8,061 nucleotides of DNA. Source: Methylobacterium sp. (lineage in GTDB: Bacteria; Pseudomonadota; Alphaproteobacteria; Rhizobiales; Beijerinckiaceae). Position 1 is the stretch's first letter; each line of letters opens with the position of its first letter. Where the stretch lies: positions 1 to 8,061 of the forward strand of contig JAJKJG010000239.1 in NCBI GenBank assembly GCA_021154065.1, in the 5' to 3' direction. The notes under the pieces are model-generated. The model was not told the origin of the DNA. It did no database searches and saw nothing but the letters and a program-made list of their open reading frames with translations. Of the stretch, positions 1 through 7,318 are shown piece after piece. Made by a program: the position numbers and the translations under genes.

Positions 1-913
1 CCGCGGCGGCGTCCTCGGTGAGCCGCACGACGACGCGGTCCGGCATGCGCAGGTCGATCGCGATCACGTCCTTCTGCAGGATGCCCTGCTCGCGCTCGAG
101 CTTGATGAGGCGCAGGAGCGCGTCCTTCGCGCCATGCTCGGGAAGGCGGACGTCCAAGCCGTTGTCCATCTTGAGCGTCCACCGGCGCCCGGAGACGAGC
201 GTCCCGGCGCGGATGCGGCTTTTCAGCGGCCCCGCCGCGTCGATCAGGGCGAGGTAGTCCCTGGTGTGGAGGTTCGCCTCTTCGCCGACGACGAGGGGCA
301 GATATGCGAAGCGCGGCTCGTCGAAGGTGTCGACGACGGTGCCGTCGGCCGCGATGATGAAGAGCTCGCCGTTCTTCTGCCACAGCGCGTGGGCGTCGCG
401 CTCGACCAGGGTGACGACGAGCTCGTCGGGGTAGAGCTTGCGGACCGACGCGCTCTTGACGAGGGGCAGCGCCTCGAGCCGCTCGCGGGTCTCGCGCACG
501 CTCAGGAACGGCAGCGACACGCGCGGCGAGATGCCGGCGGCGTTCAGGACCTCGACCTCGGTCAAGGCTGCGATGCCGACGATCGTGACCTGCTCGATGC
601 CGAGGCCGAGCGCGCGGGCGAGGACATGATGGGGCTCGCCGTAGGTCTGACGCAGCGCCTGGACATGCCCGCCGAGCACGAGGCCGGTGCCGCCGGCGAG
701 CCCGAGGAAGCCGAAGACGAGGCCGGTGCCGAGAAAGCGCGGCAGGCGGCGCTCGAGCGGGACGGCGACCGAGCGCCCGCGCCGGAACCGCGGCCGGGCG
801 AGGAAGCGGAGGAAGCGGATCGAGGGCAGCTGGGAGCGAGGGCTCGTCGCAACGGCCGCGCCGCCGGGGGCGCCGGCGCTCAGCGGTCGTACGAGGCGTC
901 CTCCACCATCCAT
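1..913 (-). CDS. ftsQ: Cell division protein FtsQ (C-terminus cut by window edge)
   Basis: FtsQ is a bitopic inner-membrane divisome protein that links early ring components to FtsL/FtsB and the septal synthase. About 304 residues are visible. There is a basic, Arg/Pro-rich cytoplasmic tail (about 1-57), a single hydrophobic membrane segment (about 60-82), a POTRA domain (about 106-172, beginning VTIVGIAALTEVEVL and ending with the YPDELVVTLVER strand) and the start of the periplasmic FtsQ beta domain. The ATG at 911-913 is chosen because it gives the start MDGGGR, which I recall as typical of rhizobial FtsQ, and because GGTGAG at 922-927 sits 8 nt upstream. It overlaps the end of ddl by 34 bp, so translation is probably coupled. 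No in-frame stop reaches position 1, so the gene continues out of the window. Identity is secure; the exact start is slightly less so. Confidence 0.93.
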   Translation of the reverse strand, partial: MDGGGRLVRPLSAGAPGGAAVATSPRSQLPSIRFLRFLARPRFRRGRSVAVPLERRLPRFLGTGLVFGFLGLAGGTGLVLGGHVQALRQTYGEPHHVLARALGLGIEQVTIVGIAALTEVEVLNAAGISPRVSLPFLSVRETRERLEALPLVKSASVRKLYPDELVVTLVERDAHALWQKNGELFIIAADGTVVDTFDEPRFAYLPLVVGEEANLHTRDYLALIDAAGPLKSRIRAGTLVSGRRWTLKMDNGLDVRLPEHGAKDALLRLIKLEREQGILQKDVIAIDLRMPDRVVVRLTEDAAA

Positions 914-1815
914 CTCACCAACTCACCGAACGAGAAGCCCGCATGGGCCGCGATCTCGGGCACCAAGCTGGTCTCGGTCATGCCGGGCTGCGTGTTGACT
1001 TCGAGCACAACGAGTTCGCCGGTTCCGCCCGGCGTGTCGTCGTATCTGAGGTCCGCGCGGCTGACGCCCCGGCAGCCGAGTGCTTGATGCGCCGTTAACG
1101 CCAACTCTTGGACCCGTTGGTAAATATTCGGTTTAATTTCGGCCGGCAGGACGTGAATCGAGCCGCCCTTGGCGTACTTCGCGTCGTAGTCGTAGAACAG
1201 GCCGGTGGCAGGCTGGATATCGATCACGCCGAGCGCCTTGTCGCCCATCACGGCGCAGGTGAGCTCGCGCCCGGCGACGTACTTCTCGACGAGCACGAGG
1301 TCGCCGAACGGCCAGTCTTCGCGCAGGAGTTCCTGCGGCGGATGGGTGCGGTCTTCGCGCACGATGATGACGCCGACGGAGGAGCCCTCGTTGACCGGCT
1401 TCACGACGTAAGGCGGCGGCAGGACGTGACGGGTCGCGGCCTCGCTGCGGTGGACCGTCACGCCCTCCGGGACCGGGACGCCCGCCGCCTTGAGGATGAC
1501 CTTGGCCTGGTCCTTCTGCATCGCCAGCGCCGAGGCGAGGACGCCGGAATGGGTGTAGGGCAGGCGCAGGATCTCGAGCAGGCCCTGGATCGTGCCGTCC
1601 TCGCCGAAGCGGCCGTGCAGCGCGTTGAAGATGACGTCGGGCTTCGGCGCGAGGTTCTCGAGCACGGTCGCGACGTCAGGCCCGACGTCGATCGGCGTGA
1701 CCCGATAGCCCTCCCCCTCGAGCGCCTGGCAGCAGGCCTTGCCGGTGCTGAGCGAGACCTCGCGCTCGGCCGATCGCCCGCCCATCAGCACCGCGACGTG
1801 TTTTGGTGTGGTCAT
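880..1815 (-). CDS. ddl: D-alanine--D-alanine ligase (Ddl)
   Basis: This cytoplasmic ATP-grasp enzyme joins two D-Ala molecules to make the dipeptide that MurF adds to the peptidoglycan stem. The 311 residues match the usual DdlB length. Visible motifs are GGRSAEREVSLSTG (13-25, with E17 matching E. coli E15), ALHGRFGEDG (65-74), VVKPVNEGSSVGV (137-149, with K139 and S145), EKYVAGRELTC, FYDYDAKY (207-214, with Y214 matching E. coli Y216), R253/D255, and LEVNTQPGMT (E272, N274). The Tyr in YDYDAKY fits D-Ala-D-Ala rather than D-Ala-D-lactate specificity. AGGGGG (1820-1825) precedes the ATG by 4 nt. Its upstream neighbour is the PIN toxin (30-bp gap), not murB as in the usual order. Its 3' end overlaps ftsQ. 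It could equally be named ddlB; only one copy is visible here. Confidence 0.97.
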   Translation of the reverse strand: MTTPKHVAVLMGGRSAEREVSLSTGKACCQALEGEGYRVTPIDVGPDVATVLENLAPKPDVIFNALHGRFGEDGTIQGLLEILRLPYTHSGVLASALAMQKDQAKVILKAAGVPVPEGVTVHRSEAATRHVLPPPYVVKPVNEGSSVGVIIVREDRTHPPQELLREDWPFGDLVLVEKYVAGRELTCAVMGDKALGVIDIQPATGLFYDYDAKYAKGGSIHVLPAEIKPNIYQRVQELALTAHQALGCRGVSRADLRYDDTPGGTGELVVLEVNTQPGMTETSLVPEIAAHAGFSFGELVRWMVEDASYDR

Positions 1816-1845
1816 GAGGCCCCCTGGGATTTCGGTGCTTCGCCT

Positions 1846-2253
1846 TCAGGCGCCGACAAACGGGTTGCGCACCAGGACGCCCTCGATCGTCTGCCCGTCC
1901 TGCAGGTCTTCCGTATAGAGGATGCGGCAGCCTGCCTGCTTGGCGGCGCTCAGAACGAGGGCGTCGTAGATTCTCAGGCCGCGGCGCCGCGCGACCTCGA
2001 GGGCGAGAACATGCGTCTCGTGCGTCAGAGGGACAGGGGTGCCGAACCAGGCCCGAAACGCAGCAAGCATGGCAACGACATCGTCCCATTCCCATCGCAT
2101 CTTTCGGCGAGCGACGTCGACGAACTCGTTCGCGACCTGAACGCTGAACACGCCGCCGCCCGCCGCAAGCGTTCGCGCCGTCCCATGCCGGGGGTCGGTC
2201 GAGAGAAACGCGTAAACGAGCACGTTGGTGTCGAAGAACGGCTTAGGCGGCAT
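1846..2253 (-). CDS. PIN-domain toxin, VapC-like ribonuclease
   Basis: This 135-residue protein is a single PIN domain, the fold of VapC-type toxins, which are Mg-dependent ribonucleases held inactive by a partner antitoxin. The acidic metal-binding set is present: D8 in FFDTNVLVYA, E43 in VANEFVDV, D97 in RIYDALVLSAA, and D116 in LYTEDLQDGQ, plus N10. The C-terminal TEDLQDGQ and LVRNPF segments are also typical of the family. The start codon overlaps the end of the upstream antitoxin gene by 11 bp (ATGCCGCCTAA), a normal arrangement for a toxin translated from a bicistronic message. The domain looks complete, so the toxin is probably active. A 5-bp-stem inverted repeat (CGCCT-TC-AGGCG, 1841-1852) spans its TGA stop, but no U-run follows, so I do not call it a terminator. 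RNA target and growth effect cannot be told from sequence. Family assignment is strong; the name VapC is inferred. Confidence 0.9.
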   Translation of the reverse strand: MPPKPFFDTNVLVYAFLSTDPRHGTARTLAAGGGVFSVQVANEFVDVARRKMRWEWDDVVAMLAAFRAWFGTPVPLTHETHVLALEVARRRGLRIYDALVLSAAKQAGCRILYTEDLQDGQTIEGVLVRNPFVGA

Positions 2254-2509
2254 CGTCGTCCAGGTTGATGCGATTCAGCCGCTGATCGTAGATCTCGTCG
2301 CGGTCGAACTTGAAGCCGGGAGGGCCCGGGCGGCTGAGCTCGTCAAGCCGGCACAGGAAGGCGGCGCGGCGAGCGTCCTCATTGCTGGCGACCTTGCGGA
2401 TGGCCTCGGGAGGGATCTCCACCTCGTCGCCTTCTCGCAGCCCGAGCGCCTCGACGTGCGAGCGTGGAAGACGGACGGCCAGGCTGTTTCCCCACTTCGC
2501 GACCTTCAT
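2243..2509 (-). CDS. AbrB/MazE-type antitoxin, VapB-like
   Basis: This 88-residue protein begins with a swapped-hairpin AbrB/SpoVT DNA-binding domain (residues 1 to about 45). The motif MKVAKWGNSLAVRLP is followed by LGLREGDEVEI, a signature of MazE/VapB antitoxins. The C-terminal half ends with GFKFDRDEIYDQR, the acidic/aromatic tail that normally wraps the cognate toxin. Known members of this family neutralise the toxin and, as a complex, repress their own promoter. The gene directly precedes and overlaps the PIN toxin. The ATG at 2507-2509 is chosen because the AbrB fold starts there; the ATG at 2520-2522 is out of frame. The ribosome site is weak (GAGCGG region). It sits 36 bp after the murB stop codon, in an unusual place for such a module. 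Confidence 0.9.
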   Translation of the reverse strand: MKVAKWGNSLAVRLPRSHVEALGLREGDEVEIPPEAIRKVASNEDARRAAFLCRLDELSRPGPPGFKFDRDEIYDQRLNRINLDDDAA

Positions 2510-2571
2510 TGAACCCGCTCATGGATATACAGGATACAGGATATCCTAAGACTTGGCTGAGCTTTCCGCAA
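2510..2571 (-). promoter_or_regulatory. Putative promoter/operator of the toxin-antitoxin pair
   Basis: A short AT-rich island in otherwise GC-rich DNA lies between murB and the antitoxin gene. Read on the minus strand, TTGCGG (2566-2571) and TAGGAT (2543-2548) are 17 bp apart, a plausible but imperfect -35/-10 pair. This would start transcription about 25-30 nt before the antitoxin ATG. GGATA occurs three times on the plus strand (2523-2527, 2532-2536, 2539-2543). The last copy is part of the perfect palindrome GGATATCC (2539-2546), and GGATAT (2523-2528) pairs with ATATCC (2541-2546) as a longer inverted repeat. Such repeats over a promoter fit autorepression by an AbrB-type antitoxin. The sequence shows the repeats; promoter and operator function are inferred. 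The -35 half and part of the -10 lie inside the murB 3' end. Confidence 0.45.
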
Positions 2572-3481
2572 CCCCGATCCGCTTGATCTCCCACTCGAGC
2601 TCGACGCCGGAGTTCTCGCGCACCTTTCGGCGCACTTCCTCACCCAGATTCTCAATGTCGGCGGCGGTGGCATTTCCGCGGTTTATCAGGAAGTTGCAGT
2701 GCATCTCTGACACCTGCGCGTCACCGATGACGAGGCCCCTGCAGCCGGCCGCGTCGATGAGCTTCCAGGCCTTGCTGCCGGGCGGGTTCTTGAAGGTCGA
2801 GCCGCCGGTCTTCTCCTTGATGGGCTGAGCGGCCTCCCGCGCTTCGGTGACGCGCTCCATCTCGGCCTGGATGGCCGCCTGGTCGCCGGGGCGGCCCTGG
2901 AACAGGGCTTGCGTGAAGATCACGTCGGCGGGCGCAGAGGAGTGACGGTAGGCAAAGCCCATGTCGGCATGGCTGAAGACGCGGAGCTCGCCCTGACGGT
3001 CGACGCCGCGGGCCTCGACGAGGACGTCGGTGGTCTCGCCGCCATGCGCGCCGGCGTTCATGCGCAAGGCGCCGCCGATCCCGCCCGGGATGCCGCGATA
3101 GAAGGCGAGGCCGTCGATCGAGGCGTCGGCGGCGGCGCGCGCGACCTTCACGTCCGGCGTCGCGGCGCCGGCCCGGACGCGAGCGCCCTCCTCGACCGCG
3201 ATCGTGCCGAAGCCCTTGCCGGCGAGCCGGATGACGACGCCCGGCACGCCGCCGTCGCGCACGATCAGGTTCGAGCCGAGCCCGATGACGCTCACCGGCA
3301 CCGCGGCCGGCAGCCGCGAGAGAAAATAGGCGAGATCGTCCTCGTCCGCCGGCGAGAACAGCACCTCGGCCGGCCCGCCGACGCGGAACCAGGTGACCTC
3401 CGCGAGCGAAGCGCTGGCGAGCAAGCGCCCGCGCAGATCGGGCATCGAAGCCCGAAGATCGGCGGTGAGATCGGAAGACAC
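2546..3481 (-). CDS. murB: UDP-N-acetylenolpyruvoylglucosamine reductase (MurB)
   Basis: MurB is a cytoplasmic flavoprotein that uses NADPH to reduce UDP-GlcNAc-enolpyruvate to UDP-MurNAc, the substrate of MurC. The 311 residues contain [13 protein letters not shown] (30-42), the FAD-binding segment [20 protein letters not shown] (65-84), [20 protein letters not shown] (127-146), FAYRHS with Y178-R179, GGSTFKNP with the proton-donor serine S228, and the terminal [10 protein letters not shown] carrying E298. The start is GTG at 3479-3481, five bases after the murC stop. It gives [20 protein letters not shown], the usual alphaproteobacterial N-terminus. GGAGAAGG (3495-3502) lies 13 nt upstream, inside the murC end. 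The reading frame stays open up to 4252, but that extension is Arg/Pro-rich out-of-frame murC and not a fusion. An internal ATG at residue 13 would cut into a conserved stretch. The gene is followed by the toxin-antitoxin module instead of directly by ddl. Confidence 0.96.
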   Translation of the reverse strand: MSSDLTADLRASMPDLRGRLLASASLAEVTWFRVGGPAEVLFSPADEDDLAYFLSRLPAAVPVSVIGLGSNLIVRDGGVPGVVIRLAGKGFGTIAVEEGARVRAGAATPDVKVARAAADASIDGLAFYRGIPGGIGGALRMNAGAHGGETTDVLVEARGVDRQGELRVFSHADMGFAYRHSSAPADVIFTQALFQGRPGDQAAIQAEMERVTEAREAAQPIKEKTGGSTFKNPPGSKAWKLIDAAGCRGLVIGDAQVSEMHCNFLINRGNATAADIENLGEEVRRKVRENSGVELEWEIKRIGVAESSAKS

Positions 3482-3486
3482 CGGCG

Positions 3487-4899
3487 CTACGCCGCCTTCT
3501 CCATGCCGGCGAGCTCGCCGGCAAGCGCGTAGGCCCATTGCGTGATGTTGCCGGCGCCGAGGCAGACGACGTAGTCGCCGGGGCGGGCGAGGCCGCGGAC
3601 GAGGCCGGCAAGATCCTCCGAGCGCTCGAGCGCGATGGCGTTGCGGTGCCCGCGCGCCTTCAAGCCCCGCACCAGGGTGTCGCGGTCGGCGCCCGGGATC
3701 GGCTGCTCGCCGGCGGCATAGACCGGCGCCACGATGACGGCGTCGGCGTCGTTGAAGCAGGTGCAGAACTCGTTGAACAGCGACGACAGCCGCGTGTAGC
3801 GATGCGGCTGGACGACGGCGATGACCTGCCCCTCGGTCGCGGCCCGCGCCGCCTTCAGCACCGCCGTGATCTCGACCGGGTGGTGGCCGTAATCGTCGAA
3901 GATCTCGACCCCGTTCCAGGCGCCGGTGCGGGTGAAGCGGCGCTTGACGCCGCCGAACCCCGAGAGCGCCTTTCGGATCGCCTCCGCGCCGACCCCGAGC
4001 TCGTGCGCGACGGCGATCGCCGCGGTGGCGTTGAGGGCGTTGTGCAGGCCCGGCATCGGCAAGACGAGATCCTCGAGCTCGATGCGCATGCCCGGACGGC
4101 GGTCGCGGATGAGGACGCGGAAGCGCGTGCGGCCGCCGCCCTGCTCGACGTCCATGAGGCGCACGTCGGCCTGCGGGTTCTCGCCATAGGTCAGGATGCG
4201 CCGGTCCTCGATCCGGCCGACGAGGTCCTGCACGATCGGGTGATCGGTGCACATCACGGCAAAGCCGTAGAACGGGATGTTGTCGATGAAGGCGCGGAAG
4301 GCGTCCTTGATGGCGTCGAAGGTCTGGAAGTGGTCGAGGTGCTCGGGGTCGATGTTGGTGACGATCGCGACGTCGGCCGGGAGCTTGAGGAAGGTGCCGT
4401 CCGATTCGTCGGCCTCGACCACCATCCAGTCGCCCTCGCCCATGCGGGCGTTGGTGCCGTAGGCGTTGATGATGCCGCCGTTGATCACCGTCGGGTCGAG
4501 CGCGCCGGCGTCGAGCAGCGTCGCGACGAGCGAGGTCGTGGTGGTCTTGCCATGCGTGCCGGCGACGGCGACGCAGGACTTGAAGCGCATCAGCTCGGCG
4601 AGCATCTCGGCCCGGCGCACGACCGGCAGGCGGCGCTCGCGGGCCATGGCGAGCTCGGGGTTGTCGCGGCGGATCGCGGTCGAGACGACGACGATCTCGG
4701 CGCCGTCGATGTTCTCGGCCTTGTGGCCGATGAAGGTCTTGATGCCTTTCTCAGCCAAGCGCTTGACGTTGTAGTTGTCGGATGCGTCCGAGCCCTGGAC
4801 CGTATAGCCGAGGTTCGCCATCACCTCGGCGATGCCCGACATGCCGATGCCGCCGATGCCGATGAAGTGGATGGGGCCGAGCTTGGGCGGCAGCTTCAT
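3487..4899 (-). CDS. murC: UDP-N-acetylmuramate--L-alanine ligase (MurC)
   Basis: MurC is the cytoplasmic ATP-dependent ligase that adds the first stem amino acid, L-Ala, to UDP-MurNAc. The 470 residues have the normal three-domain Mur ligase layout. The N-terminal Rossmann domain carries [13 protein letters not shown] (13-25). The central domain has the P-loop [11 protein letters not shown] (113-123, K118), the EADESDGTF segment (162-170) and [10 protein letters not shown] (182-191). HNALNATAA (286-294) and the C-terminal domain with DDYGHHP (335-341) follow. All are intact. The ATG at 4897-4899 directly precedes the conserved N-terminus; only a weak GACGAGA-like ribosome site is visible. 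A 99-bp spacer separates it from murG upstream and 5 bp from murB downstream. A 485-residue reading frame on the opposite strand is a codon-bias mirror of this gene. Confidence 0.97.
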   Translation of the reverse strand: MKLPPKLGPIHFIGIGGIGMSGIAEVMANLGYTVQGSDASDNYNVKRLAEKGIKTFIGHKAENIDGAEIVVVSTAIRRDNPELAMARERRLPVVRRAEMLAELMRFKSCVAVAGTHGKTTTTSLVATLLDAGALDPTVINGGIINAYGTNARMGEGDWMVVEADESDGTFLKLPADVAIVTNIDPEHLDHFQTFDAIKDAFRAFIDNIPFYGFAVMCTDHPIVQDLVGRIEDRRILTYGENPQADVRLMDVEQGGGRTRFRVLIRDRRPGMRIELEDLVLPMPGLHNALNATAAIAVAHELGVGAEAIRKALSGFGGVKRRFTRTGAWNGVEIFDDYGHHPVEITAVLKAARAATEGQVIAVVQPHRYTRLSSLFNEFCTCFNDADAVIVAPVYAAGEQPIPGADRDTLVRGLKARGHRNAIALERSEDLAGLVRGLARPGDYVVCLGAGNITQWAYALAGELAGMEKAA

Positions 4900-4981
4900 T
4901 GCGGTCTCGTCGTCGGGAATCGAAGGGGGGCCGGAGGGGAACGCGGTCGCACTAACACAGGCCAGCCGGGCTTGCCTCTAG

Positions 4982-5007
4982 GAACATGTTCGTGAAGCTT
5001 AAGCTTC
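4982..5007. repeat. Two adjacent palindromes at the murG stop / murG-murC spacer
   Basis: Two perfect palindromes sit 2 bp apart: GAACATGTTC (4982-4991) and GAAGCTTAAGCTTC (4994-5007). The second contains the murG stop codon and two adjoining AAGCTT units. Both are AT-richer than the surroundings. Neither is followed by a U-run on the minus strand, so neither looks like an intrinsic terminator. The rest of the 99-bp murG-murC spacer (4900-4998) contains no gene and no promoter I can defend. Palindromes this short can arise by chance, so a role as a protein-binding site is only a possibility. Confidence 0.4.
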
Positions 5008-6126
5008 CGCCGTCGGCGCCTCCGGAAGCGGGATGCGCGCCGTGTGCACGACGAGCGCGGCAAGCCGCTCGGCCGCATCGGCGATGCCGGCGGCCTTCGC
5101 GGCCGCGGCGGCTTGCTCCAGCCGCGCGGGATCCGCGATCCGGGCCATGATCTCGGCGGCGAGGCGCTCGGGCGTGAACTCGCCTTGTGGGATGACGGTT
5201 GCGGCGCCGATCTCGGCGAGCGCGCGGGCGTTCGCGGCCTGGTCCTGGTCGAGCGCGCCGGGCAGCGGCACGAGAATCGAGGGCCGGCCGATCACCGCGA
5301 GCTCGGCCACGGTCGAGGCGCCCGAGCGCGAGATCACGAGGTGGGACTCGGCGATGCGTTGCGGCAGGTCCTTGAAGAAGGGCTGCACATCGGCGTGGCC
5401 GACGGAACGCGCATAGGCTGTCATGACCCTGAGCGCGTCCTCTTCGCGCGCCTGATGGGCGACGACGAGCCGCGGCAGCACGTCCGTCGGCAGCCGCTCG
5501 ATCGCCGCCGGGACGACGTCGCTCATCACCCGCGCGCCCTGGCTGCCGCCGAAGACGAGAAGCCTGAGCTTGCCGCCGTGCAGCGCCGCCGGGAACGGCG
5601 TCCGCGCCGCGGCGAGCACCGCCGGACGCACCGGGTTGCCGGTGTGGACGACCCGCGCCGGGGTCGCCGGGATGCCCTTGACCTCGGGAAAGCCGGTGGC
5701 GATGGCCGCGACCCGTCCGGCGAGGAAGCGGTTCGCCCGCCCCATCACGCCGTTCTGCTCGTGGATCACGGTCGGGATGCGCAGCATCGCCGCCGCCATC
5801 ACGGGCGGCACGGTCGGGTAGCCGCCGAAGCCGACGACCGCCGCCGGCCGTCTCCGGCGTAACGTGCGGCTCGCCTGCAGGAAGCCGAAGCCGAGGAAGA
5901 GCGCCGCCTTCGCCATTCCCAGCGGCGAGCCTCCCGACGGCGTCGCCGAGGCGATCTCGATCACCTCCTCGGCCCGGAAGCTCCCGGCGAGCACGCCTGC
6001 GCGACGATCGGTCGCGAGCGCGACCTCGATATCGAGCCGCTCCAGCGCCCCCGCGAGCGCCTCCGCCGGAAAGAGGTGTCCGCCGGTTCCGCCGGCACAG
6101 AGAAGGACGCGCGGCCGGCTGGTCAT
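4999..6126 (-). CDS. murG: Lipid II synthase, GlcNAc transferase MurG
   Basis: MurG is a peripheral inner-membrane GT-B glycosyltransferase that moves GlcNAc from UDP-GlcNAc onto lipid I to form lipid II, the substrate flipped and polymerised at the septum. The 375 residues carry the three glycine loops: GGTGGHLFPAEALA (12-25, with H17), GFGGYPTVPP (99-108) and FGGSQGAR (192-199). They also carry HEQNGVMGRANRFLA (122-135), SRSGASTVAEL (266-276, with E275) and DQDQAANA (293-300), which binds the donor nucleotide sugar. The ATG at 6124-6126 overlaps the ftsW TGA as ATGA, a strong sign of coupled translation. The same frame stays open upstream to 6765, but that part is only low-complexity shadow of ftsW. 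The Ala-rich C-terminal helix ends at a TAA inside a 14-bp palindrome. Confidence 0.97.
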   Translation of the reverse strand: MTSRPRVLLCAGGTGGHLFPAEALAGALERLDIEVALATDRRAGVLAGSFRAEEVIEIASATPSGGSPLGMAKAALFLGFGFLQASRTLRRRRPAAVVGFGGYPTVPPVMAAAMLRIPTVIHEQNGVMGRANRFLAGRVAAIATGFPEVKGIPATPARVVHTGNPVRPAVLAAARTPFPAALHGGKLRLLVFGGSQGARVMSDVVPAAIERLPTDVLPRLVVAHQAREEDALRVMTAYARSVGHADVQPFFKDLPQRIAESHLVISRSGASTVAELAVIGRPSILVPLPGALDQDQAANARALAEIGAATVIPQGEFTPERLAAEIMARIADPARLEQAAAAAKAAGIADAAERLAALVVHTARIPLPEAPTAEA

Positions 6127-7298
6127 GCCCGCGACCCGAGCCGCTCCGCCATCTCGGCGCGCGGGCGCCGCCGCGTCAGCGCCATCAGGAAGCCCATCCC
6201 GAGCGCGAGCGAGATCAGCGAGGAGCCGCCATAGGAGATGAACGGCAGCGTCATGCCCTTCGCCGGCATGAGCTGCACATTGACCGCCATGTTGATCGCC
6301 GCCTGGAGGCCGAACATCATCACGAGCCCGGTCGAGGCCAGCCGGCAGAAGGTGTCCTCGTTGCGCTGGGCGAGGAAAAGCCCGCGCAGCACGATGAAGG
6401 CGAAGAGCGCGAGCAGGGCGAGGCAGACGATGATGCCGAACTCCTCGCCGGTGACGGCGAAGATGAAATCCGTATGGGCGTCGGGCAGCCGCCGCTTGGC
6501 GATGCCCTCGCCGGGTCCGGAGCCGAACCAGCCGCCGCGCACGAAGGCTTCCATCGCGGTCTCGGTCTGGAAGTTGTCGATGACCGATTTCGCGCCGTCG
6601 GCCTTGCCGCCGCCGTCGCCCGTGACCTTGTGCAGGAAGCGCTCGATGCGGTCGCGCACATGCGGCAGGAAGCGATAGGCGGCAACGATGCCGACCGCGC
6701 CGGCGCCGCCGAGGCCGACGACCCAGAACCAGTGCAGGCCGGCGACGAAGAACAGCCCGCACCACACGACGGTGATCAGCATGGTCTGGCCGAAATCGGG
6801 CTGCAGGATCAGCGGCACGATGGTGGCCGGCAGAAGCAGGAGCGCCAGGAACGCGCCCGGCATGTCGCGCTTACGGGCACCCTCGGCAAAAGCCCAGGCG
6901 GCGAGCACGACGAAGGCGGGCTTGACGAACTCGGAGGGCTGCAGGCCGATGCCGGCGACAGAGATCCAGCGATGAGCGCCCTTGATTTCCGGCCCCCATT
7001 GCAGCGCCGCGCCGACGAGCGCCATGCCGATCAGGTAGGCGAGAAGCGCGAGGCGCCGGACGTGACGCAGCGACAGGAACGACACCGCAACCATCAGCGC
7101 AACGGCGGGCGCGAGGTAGAGCACCTGCCGGCTGACGAAATGGAAGGTCGAGAGTCCGAGCCGCTCGGCGACCGGCGGGCCGCCGGCCATGAGGAGCACG
7201 AGGCCCGCGACCATGAGAATGACGAGGCCGGCAAGCGTCGCGCGATCGACGGTCCACCACCAATCGCCGACGAGGCTCCGTTCCGCGCGCGACATCAT
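6123..7298 (-). CDS. ftsW: Septal peptidoglycan glycosyltransferase FtsW (SEDS family)
   Basis: FtsW is the polytopic SEDS protein that, with its partner class B PBP (FtsI), polymerises lipid II at the division septum. The 391 residues show about ten hydrophobic segments from about residue 21 to 374. Family motifs are KGAHRWI (106-112), LQPSEFVKPA (119-128), LQPDFGQTM (165-173), GSGPGEGIAKRRLPDAHTDF (259-278) with the predicted catalytic Asp D277, GEEFG (284-288) and NVQLMPAKGMTLPFISYGGS (340-359). The long loop at about 216-260 is the large periplasmic loop. The ATG at 7296-7298 is followed by a second in-frame ATG; GGGGAG (7307-7312) lies 8 nt before the first. The N-terminus has an aromatic WWWTVDR cluster just before the first membrane helix. 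Downstream it overlaps murG by 4 bp; upstream it is separated from murD by a large palindromic repeat. Confidence 0.97.
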   Translation of the reverse strand: MMSRAERSLVGDWWWTVDRATLAGLVILMVAGLVLLMAGGPPVAERLGLSTFHFVSRQVLYLAPAVALMVAVSFLSLRHVRRLALLAYLIGMALVGAALQWGPEIKGAHRWISVAGIGLQPSEFVKPAFVVLAAWAFAEGARKRDMPGAFLALLLLPATIVPLILQPDFGQTMLITVVWCGLFFVAGLHWFWVVGLGGAGAVGIVAAYRFLPHVRDRIERFLHKVTGDGGGKADGAKSVIDNFQTETAMEAFVRGGWFGSGPGEGIAKRRLPDAHTDFIFAVTGEEFGIIVCLALLALFAFIVLRGLFLAQRNEDTFCRLASTGLVMMFGLQAAINMAVNVQLMPAKGMTLPFISYGGSSLISLALGMGFLMALTRRRPRAEMAERLGSRA

Positions 7299-7318
7299 GG
7301 TTCGGGCTCCCCGGAAAG

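Noticed and set aside
1841..1852. Short inverted repeat CGCCT-TC-AGGCG at the toxin stop as a terminator
   Set aside because: The stem is only 5 bp and no U-run follows, so it is not adequate for an intrinsic terminator.
1108..2268. Plus-strand reading frame (386 codons) opposite ddl and the TA pair
   Set aside because: It spans three well-supported minus-strand genes and a spacer, has no family motif, and is composed of antisense-style Arg/Asp/Val-rich sequence.
3482..4252. Apparent N-terminal extension of MurB into murC, suggesting a MurC-MurB fusion
   Set aside because: The extension is in a different frame from murC and is Arg/Pro/His-rich noise. MurC has its own stop at 3487-3489, and MurB has a good GTG start at 3481.
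3538..4995. Long plus-strand reading frame (485 codons) opposite murC
   Set aside because: It is the mirror of murC codon bias in GC-rich DNA. The translation is low-complexity Asp/Val/Arg/Gly with no recognisable motif.
4900..4998. Possible murC promoter in the 99-bp spacer
   Set aside because: I could not find a -35/-10 pair with reasonable match and spacing, so no promoter is claimed.
6127..6765. Apparent N-terminal extension of MurG across ftsW
   Set aside because: This is an alternate frame of ftsW with low-complexity composition. The MurG fold starts exactly at the ATG overlapping the ftsW stop.
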